NCBI RefSeq assembly: GCF_001426865.1 | Contig: NZ_LMFO01000012.1 | Coordinates: 435,086-499,085, forward strand | Direction: 5' to 3' | From: Paenibacillus sp. Root52 | GTDB taxonomy: Bacteria; Bacillota; Bacilli; Paenibacillales; Paenibacillaceae | Length of the DNA: 64,000 bases | Part shown: in pieces, positions 9,005 through 17,860 of the stretch | Position numbering within the stretch: the first letter of the stretch is position 1 | How the letters are laid out: every line of letters begins with the position of its first letter | Program-made: the position numbers and the translations under genes | The notes under the pieces: generated by a model | Told to the model about the DNA's origin: nothing | Database searches by the model: none | Seen by the model: the letters and a program-made list of their open reading frames with translations, nothing else

Positions 9005-9973
9005 TTGAAACTCGGCGTATTTATGGTACTATTCGGAGGACGTAAATTAGAAGACGCACTTGATTATGTGGCATCCAAAGGGTTGAAAGCCGTTGAGATT
9101 GGTACAGGAGGACACCCGGGGAACGCACATTGTAACCCAGCAGAATTGCTTGATAATCCAGCCGCACTGAAAAACTTCAAGAATGCCGTAGAATCACGTG
9201 GTTTGATGATCAGCGCACTGAGCTGTCACGGTAACCCACTGCATCCACAAAAGGATATTGCTAAAGGATTCCACGATGACTTCGTCAAAACAGTAGAGCT
9301 GGCTGAGAAGCTGGAAGTACCAGTAGTGAATACATTCTCCGGCTGTCCGGGTGATCATGAGGATGCTAAATATCCGAACTGGCCTGTTGCACCGTGGCCG
9401 AATGACTTCCAAGAAATTCTGAAGTGGCAATGGGAGAACAAAGTTATTCCTTACTGGACAGAGTGGGGTAAATTTGCCGCAGATCGCAATGTTAAAGTAG
9501 GTCTGGAGCTACACGGCGGATTCTCAGTACACACACCTGCTACATTGCTCAGACTGCGTGAAGCAGCAGGGGAAGTCATTGGAGCTAACCTTGACCCAAG
9601 TCACATGTGGTGGCAAGGCATTGATCCTGTACAGGCAATTCACATTCTCGGACGTGAAGGCGCAATCCATCACTTCCATGCGAAAGATACAACCATTGAT
9701 CCAATCAACGTGAATAAACACGGTGTAACGGATATGCAAGATTATACAAACATGCTGGATCGAGCTTGGCAGTTCCGCTCGGTTGGTTATGGACATGATA
9801 ACAAAACGTGGGCAGATATTATGAGCGCTCTGCGTCTTGTCGGATATGATTATGTTGTAAGTATTGAACACGAAGACGGTCTGATGTCGGTTGAAGAAGG
9901 ATTCTCTAAAGCCGTACAGAATCTCCAGCAGGTATTAATTGAAGAACCGCTGGGCGACATGTGGTGGGTTTAG
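9005..9973 (+). CDS. Sugar phosphate isomerase/epimerase (AP endonuclease 2 family), operon gene 4
   Basis: A 322-residue TIM-barrel protein of the same superfamily as the product at 7042 but longer. It has candidate metal ligands in VGLELHGGFSVH, IGANLDPSHMWWQG, HHFHAKDTTI and VSIEHEDGLM. Proteins of this type often sit beside Gfo/Idh/MocA dehydrogenases. The start is TTG at 9005, with GGGAGGA nine bases before it; no ATG fits. A 120-base AT-rich gap separates it from gene 3, so an internal promoter is possible, though I see no clear one. ThuA follows after 21 bases. Confidence 0.85.
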   Translation: MKLGVFMVLFGGRKLEDALDYVASKGLKAVEIGTGGHPGNAHCNPAELLDNPAALKNFKNAVESRGLMISALSCHGNPLHPQKDIAKGFHDDFVKTVELAEKLEVPVVNTFSGCPGDHEDAKYPNWPVAPWPNDFQEILKWQWENKVIPYWTEWGKFAADRNVKVGLELHGGFSVHTPATLLRLREAAGEVIGANLDPSHMWWQGIDPVQAIHILGREGAIHHFHAKDTTIDPINVNKHGVTDMQDYTNMLDRAWQFRSVGYGHDNKTWADIMSALRLVGYDYVVSIEHEDGLMSVEEGFSKAVQNLQQVLIEEPLGDMWWV

Positions 9974-9994
9974 AGCTACATTAGGGGGAAATCA

Positions 9995-10726
9995 ATGATG
10001 ATCAACGTCACCATTTGGAATGAATTTGTCCATGAGAAAATTCACGATGAAGTTAGAGAAGTCTACCCAGACGGTCTCCATAGAGCATTGGCTGACGGAC
10101 TTGGCGGCGAAGGTTTTGTGATTCGTACAGCTACACTGGATCAGCCTGAACACGGGTTAAGTGATGAGGTGCTGAATTCCACGGATGTGCTTATATGGTG
10201 GGGACATATGGCACATGATCGCGTAAGTGATGAAGTTTCGCAGAAGGTAACACAGCGCGTATTAAACGGCATGGGTATGATCGTGCTACACTCCGGTCAC
10301 TTCTCCAAACCGTTTAAAGCGCTGATGGGAACAAGCTGTGATCTGAAATGGCGTGTAGCTGACGAGCAGGAGATCGTATGGTGTGTCAATCCATCCCATC
10401 CGATAGCGGATGGCATCCAAGACAAGATTGTATTGGAAAAAGAAGAAATGTACGGAGAATTCTTCGATATTCCAGTACCGGATGAACTGGTGTTTGTGAG
10501 TAATTTCCAGGGTGGAGAGGTATTCAGGAGCGGATGCACGTTCCGACGCGGCGAAGGTAAGATCTTTTATTTCCGACCAGGTCATGAGACATACCCGACC
10601 TATTACAAACCGGAAATCTTAAGAGTGATCAGCAATGCAGTGAAATGGGCATATCCTGCCCGTAGCTTCAAGCCGGAATTCGGTAAAAGCGAACCTGTAA
10701 GACCATTTGGTGGCGTGCTGGTCTAA
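9995..10726 (+). CDS. ThuA-like protein (trehalose utilisation family), operon gene 5
   Basis: A 243-residue protein of the ThuA family, which has a class I glutamine amidotransferase-like fold and occurs in sugar-oxidation gene sets. Visible family features are VTIWNEFVHEK at the N-terminus, the VLIWWGHMAHD strand-loop, GMIVLHSGHFSKPF, and GEGKIFYFRPGHETYP near the C-terminus. The exact reaction of ThuA proteins is not settled; in rhizobia ThuA and ThuB support 3-keto-disaccharide metabolism. The start (9995, or 9998) has TAGGGGG upstream. It is last in the operon and followed by a terminator. Confidence 0.85.
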   Translation: MMINVTIWNEFVHEKIHDEVREVYPDGLHRALADGLGGEGFVIRTATLDQPEHGLSDEVLNSTDVLIWWGHMAHDRVSDEVSQKVTQRVLNGMGMIVLHSGHFSKPFKALMGTSCDLKWRVADEQEIVWCVNPSHPIADGIQDKIVLEKEEMYGEFFDIPVPDELVFVSNFQGGEVFRSGCTFRRGEGKIFYFRPGHETYPTYYKPEILRVISNAVKWAYPARSFKPEFGKSEPVRPFGGVLV

Positions 10727-10767
10727 GCCGCAATTTCTCGTGAATGGATAAATGTAGCGGTATATCG

Positions 10768-10815
10768 AAGAACCCTTCTCCAAGTCTTTATGACTGTGGC
10801 AGTAGGGTTCTTTTT
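10768..10815 (+). terminator. Intrinsic terminator of the sugar operon
   Basis: AAGAACCCT pairs with AGGGTTCTT around a 27-base partly structured loop, ending in TTTTT. Confidence 0.7.
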
Positions 10816-11026
10816 GGGTAATTTAGTTGTAAGAACCTGAGACGATATTTCCCATGGTTCTTCAGCCCCATGTAATGGTATACTGTGTAATATCATCATA
10901 GAAGATGGAACCGGTTTATCCAATTGAAAGTTTTTAGCGAGAGACGTTTCCTTTAGCTCTAAAATATGTTATTATGAAATATACTAACAAAACGTAAGTG
11001 TAGTGATCTCTAAAGAGGTGATTAAT

Positions 11027-11344
11027 GTGGAAGGCCAAGATTTGCGGATGTGTCCGCGTTTTGAAACCGCGTTTTCCTTTTTGGGTAAACGTTGGAACGG
11101 TCTAATTATTCAAACGTTGATGAGTGGGTCTAAGCGATTTAAGGATATTTCCAACCTCATTCCATCAATGAGCGACAAGATGTTATCCGAGCGGATGAAG
11201 GATCTGGAAAGTGAAGGCATTCTAATCCGTCATGTGTATCCAGAGACGCCGGTTCGTATTGAATACGAGTTGACGGAGAAAGGTAAGGCGCTTCAGCCGG
11301 TTATGAATCAAATTCAGGACTGGGCAGAGCATTGGGTTGACTAA
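11027..11344 (+). CDS. HxlR/YodB family transcriptional regulator
   Basis: A 105-residue winged-helix DNA-binding protein of the HxlR (DUF24) family. The signature MCPRFETAFSFLGKRWNGLI is near the N-terminus, followed by RFKDISNLIPSMSDKMLSER (recognition helix region) and the wing PETPVRIEYELTEKG. The N-terminal Cys matches the redox-sensing Cys of B. subtilis YodB and CatR, which sense quinones, diamide or hypochlorite. The C-terminal cysteines of YodB are absent, so this would be a one-Cys (CatR-like) sensor. GTG at 11027 fits AAAGAGGTGATT better than GTG at 11003. No neighbouring target gene is evident; it follows the sugar-operon terminator and has its own at 11391. Confidence 0.85.
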   Translation: MEGQDLRMCPRFETAFSFLGKRWNGLIIQTLMSGSKRFKDISNLIPSMSDKMLSERMKDLESEGILIRHVYPETPVRIEYELTEKGKALQPVMNQIQDWAEHWVD

Positions 11345-11390
11345 TTGATGTAATTCAATTTGAATCCCAATTTCGAAGTAGGCAATAGCA

Positions 11391-11430
11391 AAAGCTCTTG
11401 ATTTCACTGGAAATCGAGAGCTTTTTGTTT
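11391..11430 (+). terminator. Intrinsic terminator after the HxlR-type gene
   Basis: AAAGCTCTTGATTTC pairs with GAAATCGAGAGCTTT around a 4-base loop and is followed by T-rich sequence. Confidence 0.85.
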
Positions 11431-11661
11431 TAAGATACGAGGAAAGCATGTAGAGAAACTTCGTCGGTTCGTACACTCTCAATTCAATATAGGTATGTTA
11501 TGAGCCTTAACTATGTATGATATAGATAATGGAATCCTTGACATAATTCTTGTGTGTTCTGCACATGTTGTCATGAGTTGTAGTATAATTGTAAGAATAA
11601 GAACAATGTCTATTCCTTACAACTATGGCCGTATACGGTCGGAGCGAGGAGGCCACTTGTC

Positions 11662-12393
11662 ATGAGAGAAGAAAGCTTATCCCGGGAAGTACGATACGGC
11701 AAACAAGATATTGCAGAACTTGAGAACGCATCCATTCAGGTACATTTGATTTATAAGAAGGCAGCAGAACTATTTGTCCGCAATACGTATTCTCAATCGT
11801 TTAGAAATCAAGTTTCCGATAAGCAACGGTTGGATCGCAGCAAGGGCTCAGGATTAGCTCCGATTGTGCTGCAGAAATGGATTCAGACCTCAAGAGGCTG
11901 GAAATGCATTGGATGCGAATTGAGACATAACGAAGATGTCATCATGCCATTAGATGCAGATGACTTCCTACGTGACCCTCAATCTACAGCGAATGGGGAA
12001 GGACATGTGTTCAAGCCGGAAATGCTGATTCAAGCGATTGTGTGGGCTCAATATGAGAAGATTCGAATGTTTGCCCCATGGCTTGGTGATGAAGCATTCT
12101 ACACAGCAGATGAACTGGATACCATTGCTCGCTACATCGTACCTACCTACTTCTCAGAGCGTCCACTCAACGAGCAAGGCAAATTGTTCAAGGTTCATCG
12201 TCCTTATGGTCAGATTCCGCTGTATCAGGAATATGTGACAGCACCTTCTTTGTGTGTGCAGCTTGATGGTGAGATGTTAGAGGGACGATTACTTACAGGT
12301 GTATATGTTTCCGGGGAGCAATTCTCTGGGCTGAATCCGTATTTAAAAGATGGGGACGGGGGCAGGACGTATATGCAAGCTTGCGTTCAGTAA
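11662..12393 (+). CDS. Protein of unknown function, 243 residues
   Basis: I do not recognise this protein. It appears cytosolic, with no signal peptide or membrane segment. It has a helical, basic first third (residues 1-70), a CxxC pair in WKCIGCELRHNED near residue 80, and an alpha/beta-looking C-terminal half with many aromatic residues (APWLGDEAFYTADELD, VPTYFSERPL). The CIGC pair might bind a metal, but the second pair needed for a zinc knuckle is not obvious. The frame is credible because GGAGCGAGGAGG precedes ATG at suitable distance and terminators bracket it. It is a single gene; neighbours give no functional clue. Confidence 0.7.
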   Translation: MREESLSREVRYGKQDIAELENASIQVHLIYKKAAELFVRNTYSQSFRNQVSDKQRLDRSKGSGLAPIVLQKWIQTSRGWKCIGCELRHNEDVIMPLDADDFLRDPQSTANGEGHVFKPEMLIQAIVWAQYEKIRMFAPWLGDEAFYTADELDTIARYIVPTYFSERPLNEQGKLFKVHRPYGQIPLYQEYVTAPSLCVQLDGEMLEGRLLTGVYVSGEQFSGLNPYLKDGDGGRTYMQACVQ

Positions 12394-12449
12394 AGGTAAA
12401 CAAACAACAACAATTCGTGGTGGGGCAGTTATGACCACTCTAAATTAAG

Positions 12450-12491
12450 AGGCGTTACATTTCACTGAGATGTGAATTGTAGCGTCTTTTT
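12450..12491 (+). terminator. Intrinsic terminator after the unknown gene
   Basis: GGCGTTACATTTCAC pairs with GTGAATTGTAGCGTC (one mismatch plus G-T pairs) and is followed by TTTTT. Confidence 0.82.
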
Positions 12492-12660
12492 GTAATAAAG
12501 AGGGTTCAATCACAGCAGAAAAATGTATGAACGTTCCACTTTATACACATGCTGTCCAATAAAAGTAACGGCATTGACACTTTTTTTAGCTAGATTCTGT
12601 GCCATAATAGAGGGTATGGACAACAGGGTGAATGATTTTACGCAGGGTGGTGTTACCTAC

Positions 12661-13371
12661 ATGAATAAGAAAATCCCCGGTTTCATAGGCATATGCCTAC
12701 TTATTTTAGTTATTCTCAGCGGATGTACAGAGACGCGGCCTTCGGAGCAGCCAGTGGTACAGGAAACCGAACCTACGAATTCTATTACGGTTGCCGTAGA
12801 CGGCAGTACCTTTTTACCGGATGCAACCAAGTCGATCAAACGGGATTTTAGCGAAGGATTAACGCTCAAGAAGGCCCTATCCAATAGTGGGCTTGTTGAT
12901 TTTACGGCTGATGGAAAACGAATTCAATCCGTCGGAGAGGTCTCGCTTGATTCCTCGTTAACCTGGGCTGTTAAATTGAATGGCAAAGATATTGATCCAG
13001 AAGATTGGAATATGGAGCTTCATGCCAAAGATGAAGTGATAATATATGTAAAAGCCGCTGACAGTACAGGAGAGGGCGTAGCGTATCAGACGACTTTACT
13101 CAAAGTGAGCGGCGGCAACATTATGCCAAATCTTAATCGGCAATATGCCGGTGTGTATATTCAGGAGTGCACCGTTCGTGATGTATTAAAGTCCAGTGGC
13201 GTTGTCAGAATGTCTGAGAATAACAAATATGTGGTTGCTGTTGAAAATGTCATCCCACGAATGAATCAACGCTGGGTTATTAAGGTGAATGATAAGGAAT
13301 TGATGGATAATGGCTTGGACATGAAGCTTAGTCCACGTGACGCGATTAAACTTGAATTAACGACATCCTAA
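12661..13371 (+). CDS. Secreted lipoprotein with two DUF4430-like repeats
   Basis: A 236-residue lipoprotein. The signal peptide MNKKIPGFIGICLLILVI is followed by the lipobox LSGC, with the lipidated Cys near residue 22. Two related domains of roughly 90 residues follow, each ending in a tryptophan-containing strand pair (LTWAVKLNGKDI and QRWVIKVNDKEL) and a D-x-I/V-x-L-like end. This pattern recalls DUF4430 ubiquitin-like/SLBB folds used for ligand binding or display on the cell surface; that assignment is tentative. The open frame reaches 12523, but the upstream 46 codons precede the signal peptide and ATG at 12661 has AGGGTGGTG upstream. Confidence 0.75.
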   Translation: MNKKIPGFIGICLLILVILSGCTETRPSEQPVVQETEPTNSITVAVDGSTFLPDATKSIKRDFSEGLTLKKALSNSGLVDFTADGKRIQSVGEVSLDSSLTWAVKLNGKDIDPEDWNMELHAKDEVIIYVKAADSTGEGVAYQTTLLKVSGGNIMPNLNRQYAGVYIQECTVRDVLKSSGVVRMSENNKYVVAVENVIPRMNQRWVIKVNDKELMDNGLDMKLSPRDAIKLELTTS

Positions 13372-13376
13372 ATACC

Positions 13377-13418
13377 AAAAGGCCCATCTTCTAAAGCGAG
13401 AAGATTGGGCTTTTTTTA
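13377..13418. terminator. Terminator between the lipoprotein gene and fnr
   Basis: GCCCATCTTCT pairs with AGAAGATTGGGC around a short loop. AAAA lies before it and TTTTTTT after it, so it can serve the convergent genes in both directions. Confidence 0.85.
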
Positions 13419-13461
13419 TATACATATTGAAATTTAGGATTATTGTAGGTGATTAGTCATT

Positions 13462-14175
13462 TTAGATCCGGCAGATTTCGCTAGGGCATAGTTCACAGTG
13501 ACAGATGCCTTGCAGCATTTTCAGATCTTTGATGACGATCATGCCATTATCATATTCGATAGCGTCTTTTTTACGTAGATCACTTAACATACGGTTTACA
13601 CTCTCACGGGTAGCGCCAATCATGTTGGACAGATCCGTATGCGTAATTTTTTTGTGGATGATGGTATGATCGCCGTGTGGTTCACCATAAGAATTGGACA
13701 AACGAATTAAGGTAGAGCAGAGCGCGCCAGGTTTGCCGTATAACATGAGATCACGGAACTTGGTCTGGGTGAGTCGATGGTGAATACCCATCCATTTCAT
13801 AAAATCAATGGCAAAGTCACAATGCTGACAGATCAGCATTTCCAGGTCTTTATGCTCCAGTACACCTATTTCGCTGTCTTCCAGCACTTCTGCCGAGAAG
13901 GTATGCTTCGAACCGAAGAAAGGATCAGCCTGCCCAATCATATCTCCAGATTGATACATGTACATGATCAATTCTTTACCTTCATCTGTTGACTTGGTAA
14001 TCTGGGCACGGCCTCTTTTCATATAATAAAGTTTGTCGGAGACATCGCCCTCCCAATACAGATGAGTTCCTTCGGGATAGGTTCTATCTTTCATCGTTAC
14101 AAGCAAATGGTTAAAGTTCGCGTCCGAGAAACAGTTTGTATTTCCGCGCTTTTCAATGACTAGTTGGTCTCTCAT
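13462..14175 (-). CDS. fnr: Anaerobic regulator Fnr (Crp/Fnr family, C-terminal Fe-S type)
   Basis: A 237-residue Crp/Fnr regulator. It has an N-terminal cyclic-nucleotide-binding-like beta roll (TYPEGTHLYWEGDVSDKLYY), a dimerisation helix, a helix-turn-helix with ITHTDLSNMIGATRESVNRMLSDL near residues 172-195, and a C-terminal cysteine cluster CHCELCPSEICRI. The C-terminal cluster is the mark of the Bacillus Fnr, which binds an oxygen-sensitive [4Fe-4S] cluster there instead of at the N-terminus. It is divergent from adhE, and four sites of the form TGTGA-N6-TCACA lie before adhE and pflB. It is therefore very likely the oxygen-responsive activator of this fermentation cluster. The 5' leader (about 14212-14290) is GC-rich and can fold. 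Confidence 0.9.
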   Translation of the reverse strand: MRDQLVIEKRGNTNCFSDANFNHLLVTMKDRTYPEGTHLYWEGDVSDKLYYMKRGRAQITKSTDEGKELIMYMYQSGDMIGQADPFFGSKHTFSAEVLEDSEIGVLEHKDLEMLICQHCDFAIDFMKWMGIHHRLTQTKFRDLMLYGKPGALCSTLIRLSNSYGEPHGDHTIIHKKITHTDLSNMIGATRESVNRMLSDLRKKDAIEYDNGMIVIKDLKMLQGICHCELCPSEICRI

Positions 14176-14386
14176 AAGTCTATCTCCCCTTTGTCTCCAG
14201 TCAAAGGCTGCATGTGTCTTACATGACCTTTGTGGTTCGCCGCAAACGGTTGCCGTCCGTTCGGGGTCATCTCGGCCGGGAAGGACGGTACAAATTGCGG
14301 TGGTTCAATTTTTAAGTTCAGTATATACCTAATCTTACCGTTTGAGGGGGATAGAAAGGAAACAAAAATGGCGATATTTCAAACAT

Positions 14387-14402
14387 TGTGATTAAATTCA
14401 CT
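14387..14402. promoter_or_regulatory. Fnr box 1 (fnr-adhE intergenic)
   Basis: TGTGATTAAATTCACT differs from the consensus TGTGA-N6-TCACA only in the last base. It lies 117 bp (about 11 helical turns) upstream of Fnr box 2 and 212 bp before fnr, so it could serve either gene. No -10 box sits at the class II distance on either strand. Confidence 0.65.
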
Positions 14403-14503
14403 TTTTGTGGGCAAGTATGGAGCTGAAAGATCCTTGTTGGAAATGCAGTAGTAGTGTACTTGTTAGCAGACATTAAGAAACTAAATTTAAATTCGGAATA
14501 CTT

Positions 14504-14546
14504 TGTGAAAAAAATCACATAATTAAATCATGTCCCATGATACGAT
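14504..14546 (+). promoter_or_regulatory. Fnr-activated adhE promoter (Fnr box 2 plus -10)
   Basis: A perfect Fnr box, TGTGAAAAAAATCACA, occupies 14504-14519. A -10 hexamer TACGAT at 14541-14546 predicts a start near 14553, placing the box centre at -41.5, the classic class II Fnr/Crp activator position. No -35 hexamer is needed. Confidence 0.85.
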
Positions 14547-14600
14547 GTGAATGTAAAGAAGAGAGACAACATAATACGAACCTTTAGGAGGATGAGGGAG

Positions 14601-17213
14601 ATGGCTGTAAAGAACGAGGTCGCCCCAGCAAAAGAACCGACAGCAGGTCAGTATATTCAAACGTTAATTGACAAAGCGAATAAAGCACACGCAGCATTCA
14701 TGTCCATGGATCAACAGCAGATTGATCGAATTGTGCAAGCAATGGCGCTTGCAGGTCTGGATAAACACATGATGCTTGCCAAAATGGCTGTGGAAGAAAC
14801 CGGCCGCGGTGTGTATGAAGATAAAATCACTAAAAATATATTTGCTACAGAATATGTGTACCATAGCATCAAATATGACAAAACGGTTGGCGTTATTGAA
14901 GATAACGAATATGAGAACTTCCAGAAAATTGCCGAACCGGTTGGCATCATCATGGGGATTACCCCTGTTACCAACCCAACATCAACGACGATGTTTAAGG
15001 CACTGATCTCTATTAAGACTCGTAACCCGATTATCTTCGGTTTCCACCCATCTGCACAGAACTGTAGCCGTGAAGCAGCCCGGATATTGCTTGAAGCCGC
15101 AGTGAAGCATGGTGCTCCAGCCGACTGTATTCAGTGGATTGACGATCCATCCATGGATCGCACCAACGCCTTGATGAACCACAACGATGTGGCACTCATT
15201 CTGGCGACAGGTGGATCAGGCATGGTGCGAGCGGCATATAGCTGTGGTAAACCGGCGCTCGGCGTAGGGCCAGGTAACGTACCTTGCTTCATTGAGAAAA
15301 CGGCGGATATCAATCAGGCAGTGACGGATCTGATTTTGTCCAAATCATTTGATAATGGAATGATCTGTGCTTCCGAGCAAGCGGTCATTATTGAAGAGCC
15401 TATCTTCGACCAAGTCAAAAAGAAAATGATTGCCAATGGATGTTACTTCGTTAACAAGGACGAAGCAGCAAAGCTGACAGCAGGCGCTATCAATGTTGAG
15501 AAATGTGCAGTTAACCCAGCGATTGTAGGTCAATCTGCAGTAGCAATTGCTCAAATGTGCGGTATTGAAGTTCCAGCAAGCACCAAGATCTTGGTTGCCG
15601 AAATCGAAGGTGTTGGCGTCAAATTCCCATTGTCTGCGGAAAAATTAAGCCCGGTACTGGCTTGTTACAAAGTCAAAACGGCAGCAGAGGGCATTGAACG
15701 TGCAGCAGAAGTTGTTGCTTTTGGCGGTATGGGACACTCATCCGTTATTCACTCCAACAACGAAGAAGTCATTAACAAATTTGCAGATCGCCTGCAAACA
15801 GGACGTATCATCGTCAACTCACCTTCCACACACGGAGCAATCGGCGATATCTACAACACGAATATGCCATCGCTCACACTGGGATGTGGTTCATATGGAC
15901 GTAACTCGACTTCGTCGAACGTAACTGCTGTCAACTTAATCAATGTGAAAAGGGTGGCTCGCCGTACCGTGAATATGCAATGGTTCAAAGTACCGAACAA
16001 GGTCTACTTCGAAAAAGGTGCGACGCAGTATCTCGCCAAAATGCCAGATATCACCCGTGTTGCAATTATTACGGATGCCATGATGGTGAAGCTCGGTTAT
16101 GTGGAAAAAGTAGAGCATTATCTACGCCAACGCCAAATGCCTGTAGCCATTGAAGTGTTCTCGGATGTTGAGCCGGATCCATCCACAACGACAGTAGATC
16201 GCGGAACCGAAATGATGCGCCGCTTCCAACCGGACTGCATTATCGCTCTCGGTGGCGGATCACCAATGGATGCTGCCAAAGCGATGTGGTTGTTCTATGA
16301 ATATCCAGATACAGACTTTAACGATCTGAAGCAAAAGTTCATGGATATCCGCAAACGGATCTACAAATATCCAAGACTCGGCGTAAAAGCAAAATTTGTA
16401 GCGATCCCAACAACATCCGGTACGGGTTCGGAAGTAACATCATTTGCTGTCATCACGGATAAAAATCTAGGAAACACCAAATATCCACTGGCTGACTATG
16501 AGCTGACTCCTGACGTGGCAATCGTAGACCCTGAGTTTGTATACTCGCTGCCCAAAACAGCTGTAGCTGACACAGGCATGGACGTACTGACACATGCGAT
16601 TGAAGCTTATGTATCCGTTATGGCGAATGACTATACAGATGGGTTAGCGATCAAAGCCATTCAACTCGTGTTCCAGTACTTGGAGCAATCAGCATTACAA
16701 GGCGACAAACTGGCACGTGAGAAAATGCATAATGCTTCAACGATTGCCGGTATGGCATTTGCTAACGCATTCTTGGGTATTAACCACAGCTTGGCGCACA
16801 AATGGGGCGGTCAGTACCATACAGCCCATGGACGTACCAATGCGATTTTGATGCCGCACGTTATTCGTTACAACGCGAAAAAACCGACCAAATTTGCATC
16901 GTTCCCGAAATACTCGCACTTTGTGGCAGATGAACGATATGCCGAAATTGCCCGCATTCTCGGATTGCCTGCTCGCACAACCGAAGAAGGGGTTACCAGC
17001 TTAATCAACGCTATTCGCAAAATGAACAAAACATTGGGTATCGAAGAATCATTCCAAGAAATTGGATTCGATGCGAAAGACTTCGAAGCACATGTAGACT
17101 ATCTGGCTGATCGTGCCTTCGAAGACCAATGTACAACTGCGAATCCGAAGCTACCACTGGTAACAGAATTAGCAGATGTATACCGCAACGCATTCTACGG
17201 TAAGTTTGAATAA
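14601..17213 (+). CDS. adhE: Bifunctional acetaldehyde-CoA/alcohol dehydrogenase
   Basis: An 870-residue fusion that reduces acetyl-CoA to acetaldehyde and then ethanol, using two NADH, for redox balance in fermentation. The N-terminal half is a CoA-acylating aldehyde dehydrogenase with its catalytic Cys in [12 protein letters not shown] (about residue 255). The C-terminal half is an iron-dependent alcohol dehydrogenase with [13 protein letters not shown] and the metal-binding histidines in [18 protein letters not shown]. The open frame extends to a GTG at 14547, but the predicted transcription start is near 14553, and ATG at 14601 has AGGAGG nine bases upstream and gives standard AdhE length. 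Fnr boxes lie directly upstream. Confidence 0.95.
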   Translation: MAVKNEVAPAKEPTAGQYIQTLIDKANKAHAAFMSMDQQQIDRIVQAMALAGLDKHMMLAKMAVEETGRGVYEDKITKNIFATEYVYHSIKYDKTVGVIEDNEYENFQKIAEPVGIIMGITPVTNPTSTTMFKALISIKTRNPIIFGFHPSAQNCSREAARILLEAAVKHGAPADCIQWIDDPSMDRTNALMNHNDVALILATGGSGMVRAAYSCGKPALGVGPGNVPCFIEKTADINQAVTDLILSKSFDNGMICASEQAVIIEEPIFDQVKKKMIANGCYFVNKDEAAKLTAGAINVEKCAVNPAIVGQSAVAIAQMCGIEVPASTKILVAEIEGVGVKFPLSAEKLSPVLACYKVKTAAEGIERAAEVVAFGGMGHSSVIHSNNEEVINKFADRLQTGRIIVNSPSTHGAIGDIYNTNMPSLTLGCGSYGRNSTSSNVTAVNLINVKRVARRTVNMQWFKVPNKVYFEKGATQYLAKMPDITRVAIITDAMMVKLGYVEKVEHYLRQRQMPVAIEVFSDVEPDPSTTTVDRGTEMMRRFQPDCIIALGGGSPMDAAKAMWLFYEYPDTDFNDLKQKFMDIRKRIYKYPRLGVKAKFVAIPTTSGTGSEVTSFAVITDKNLGNTKYPLADYELTPDVAIVDPEFVYSLPKTAVADTGMDVLTHAIEAYVSVMANDYTDGLAIKAIQLVFQYLEQSALQGDKLAREKMHNASTIAGMAFANAFLGINHSLAHKWGGQYHTAHGRTNAILMPHVIRYNAKKPTKFASFPKYSHFVADERYAEIARILGLPARTTEEGVTSLINAIRKMNKTLGIEESFQEIGFDAKDFEAHVDYLADRAFEDQCTTANPKLPLVTELADVYRNAFYGKFE

Positions 17214-17309
17214 TAATCATCCGAGTCATGCAACACTTGGTGAGGATGGGCAATAGGTTCAGGGTTCCCCGAAATGGGGAGCCCCGATTGCCGTATGTCT
17301 TGAGGAAAT

Positions 17310-17860
17310 ACGGAATCCGTGATGCAACAGTTGGAACCAATGCACTCACACGTTACGGAAAGGGCAGAAAAACGGAGGAGCGAAGCCTCCGCTTTTTCAG
17401 GAACTTCATCACTAAGCTCAGGCTCCAGATCGAGAGGGAGCCACCCATCTTTTAAAAGAAGTAACGAGGAGTCCGCGCTGTAGCAGGTAGAACCAACGGT
17501 TCACAGCGAAAAGGAGATGGGCAGAAAAAGCGAGAAGCGAAGCCCCCGCTTTTTCAGGAACCTCATCACTAAGCTCGGGCTCCAGATCGAGAGGGAGCCA
17601 CCCATCCTTTAAAAGAAGTAACGAGGAGTCCACGCTGTAGCAGGTAGAACCAACAGTTCACAACGAAAAGGAGATGGGCAGAAAAAGCGAGAAGCGAAGC
17701 CCCGCTTTTTCAGGAACCTCATCACTAATCTCGGGCTCCAGATCGAGTAGGAGCCACTTATCCTTTAAAGATGTAGTACGGAATCCGTGATGTGGTAGTT
17801 TGAACCAGTTGTTCACACGATAACGGAGAGGACAGAAAAAACCTGCAGAAGCGAAGCGCT
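17310..17860 (+). repeat. Tandem array of four imperfect ~156-bp repeat units
   Basis: Landmarks recur at a constant period: AACCAA/AACCAG at 17335, 17491, 17648 and 17802, and TTTTTCAGGAAC at about 17394, 17551 and 17707. Each unit holds a GAACC...GGTTC-like inverted pair, GGGCAGAAAAA, a hairpin with the loop GAGCGAAG or GAAGCGAAG closed by (A)n and (T)n arms, and a GGCTCC/GGAGCC hairpin. The fourth unit is divergent and runs into the structured element at 17848. The A/T-flanked hairpin of unit 1 may also terminate adhE. There is no open frame or CRISPR-like spacer pattern. Confidence 0.85.

Noticed and set aside
14547..14600. Upstream GTG as the adhE start
   Set aside because: The predicted Fnr-dependent transcription start is near 14553, and AGGAGG supports ATG at 14601.
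17310..17860. Possible CRISPR array in the periodic sequence after adhE
   Set aside because: The period is about 156 bp, the whole unit is conserved, there are no short repeats with unique spacers, and no cas genes are nearby.
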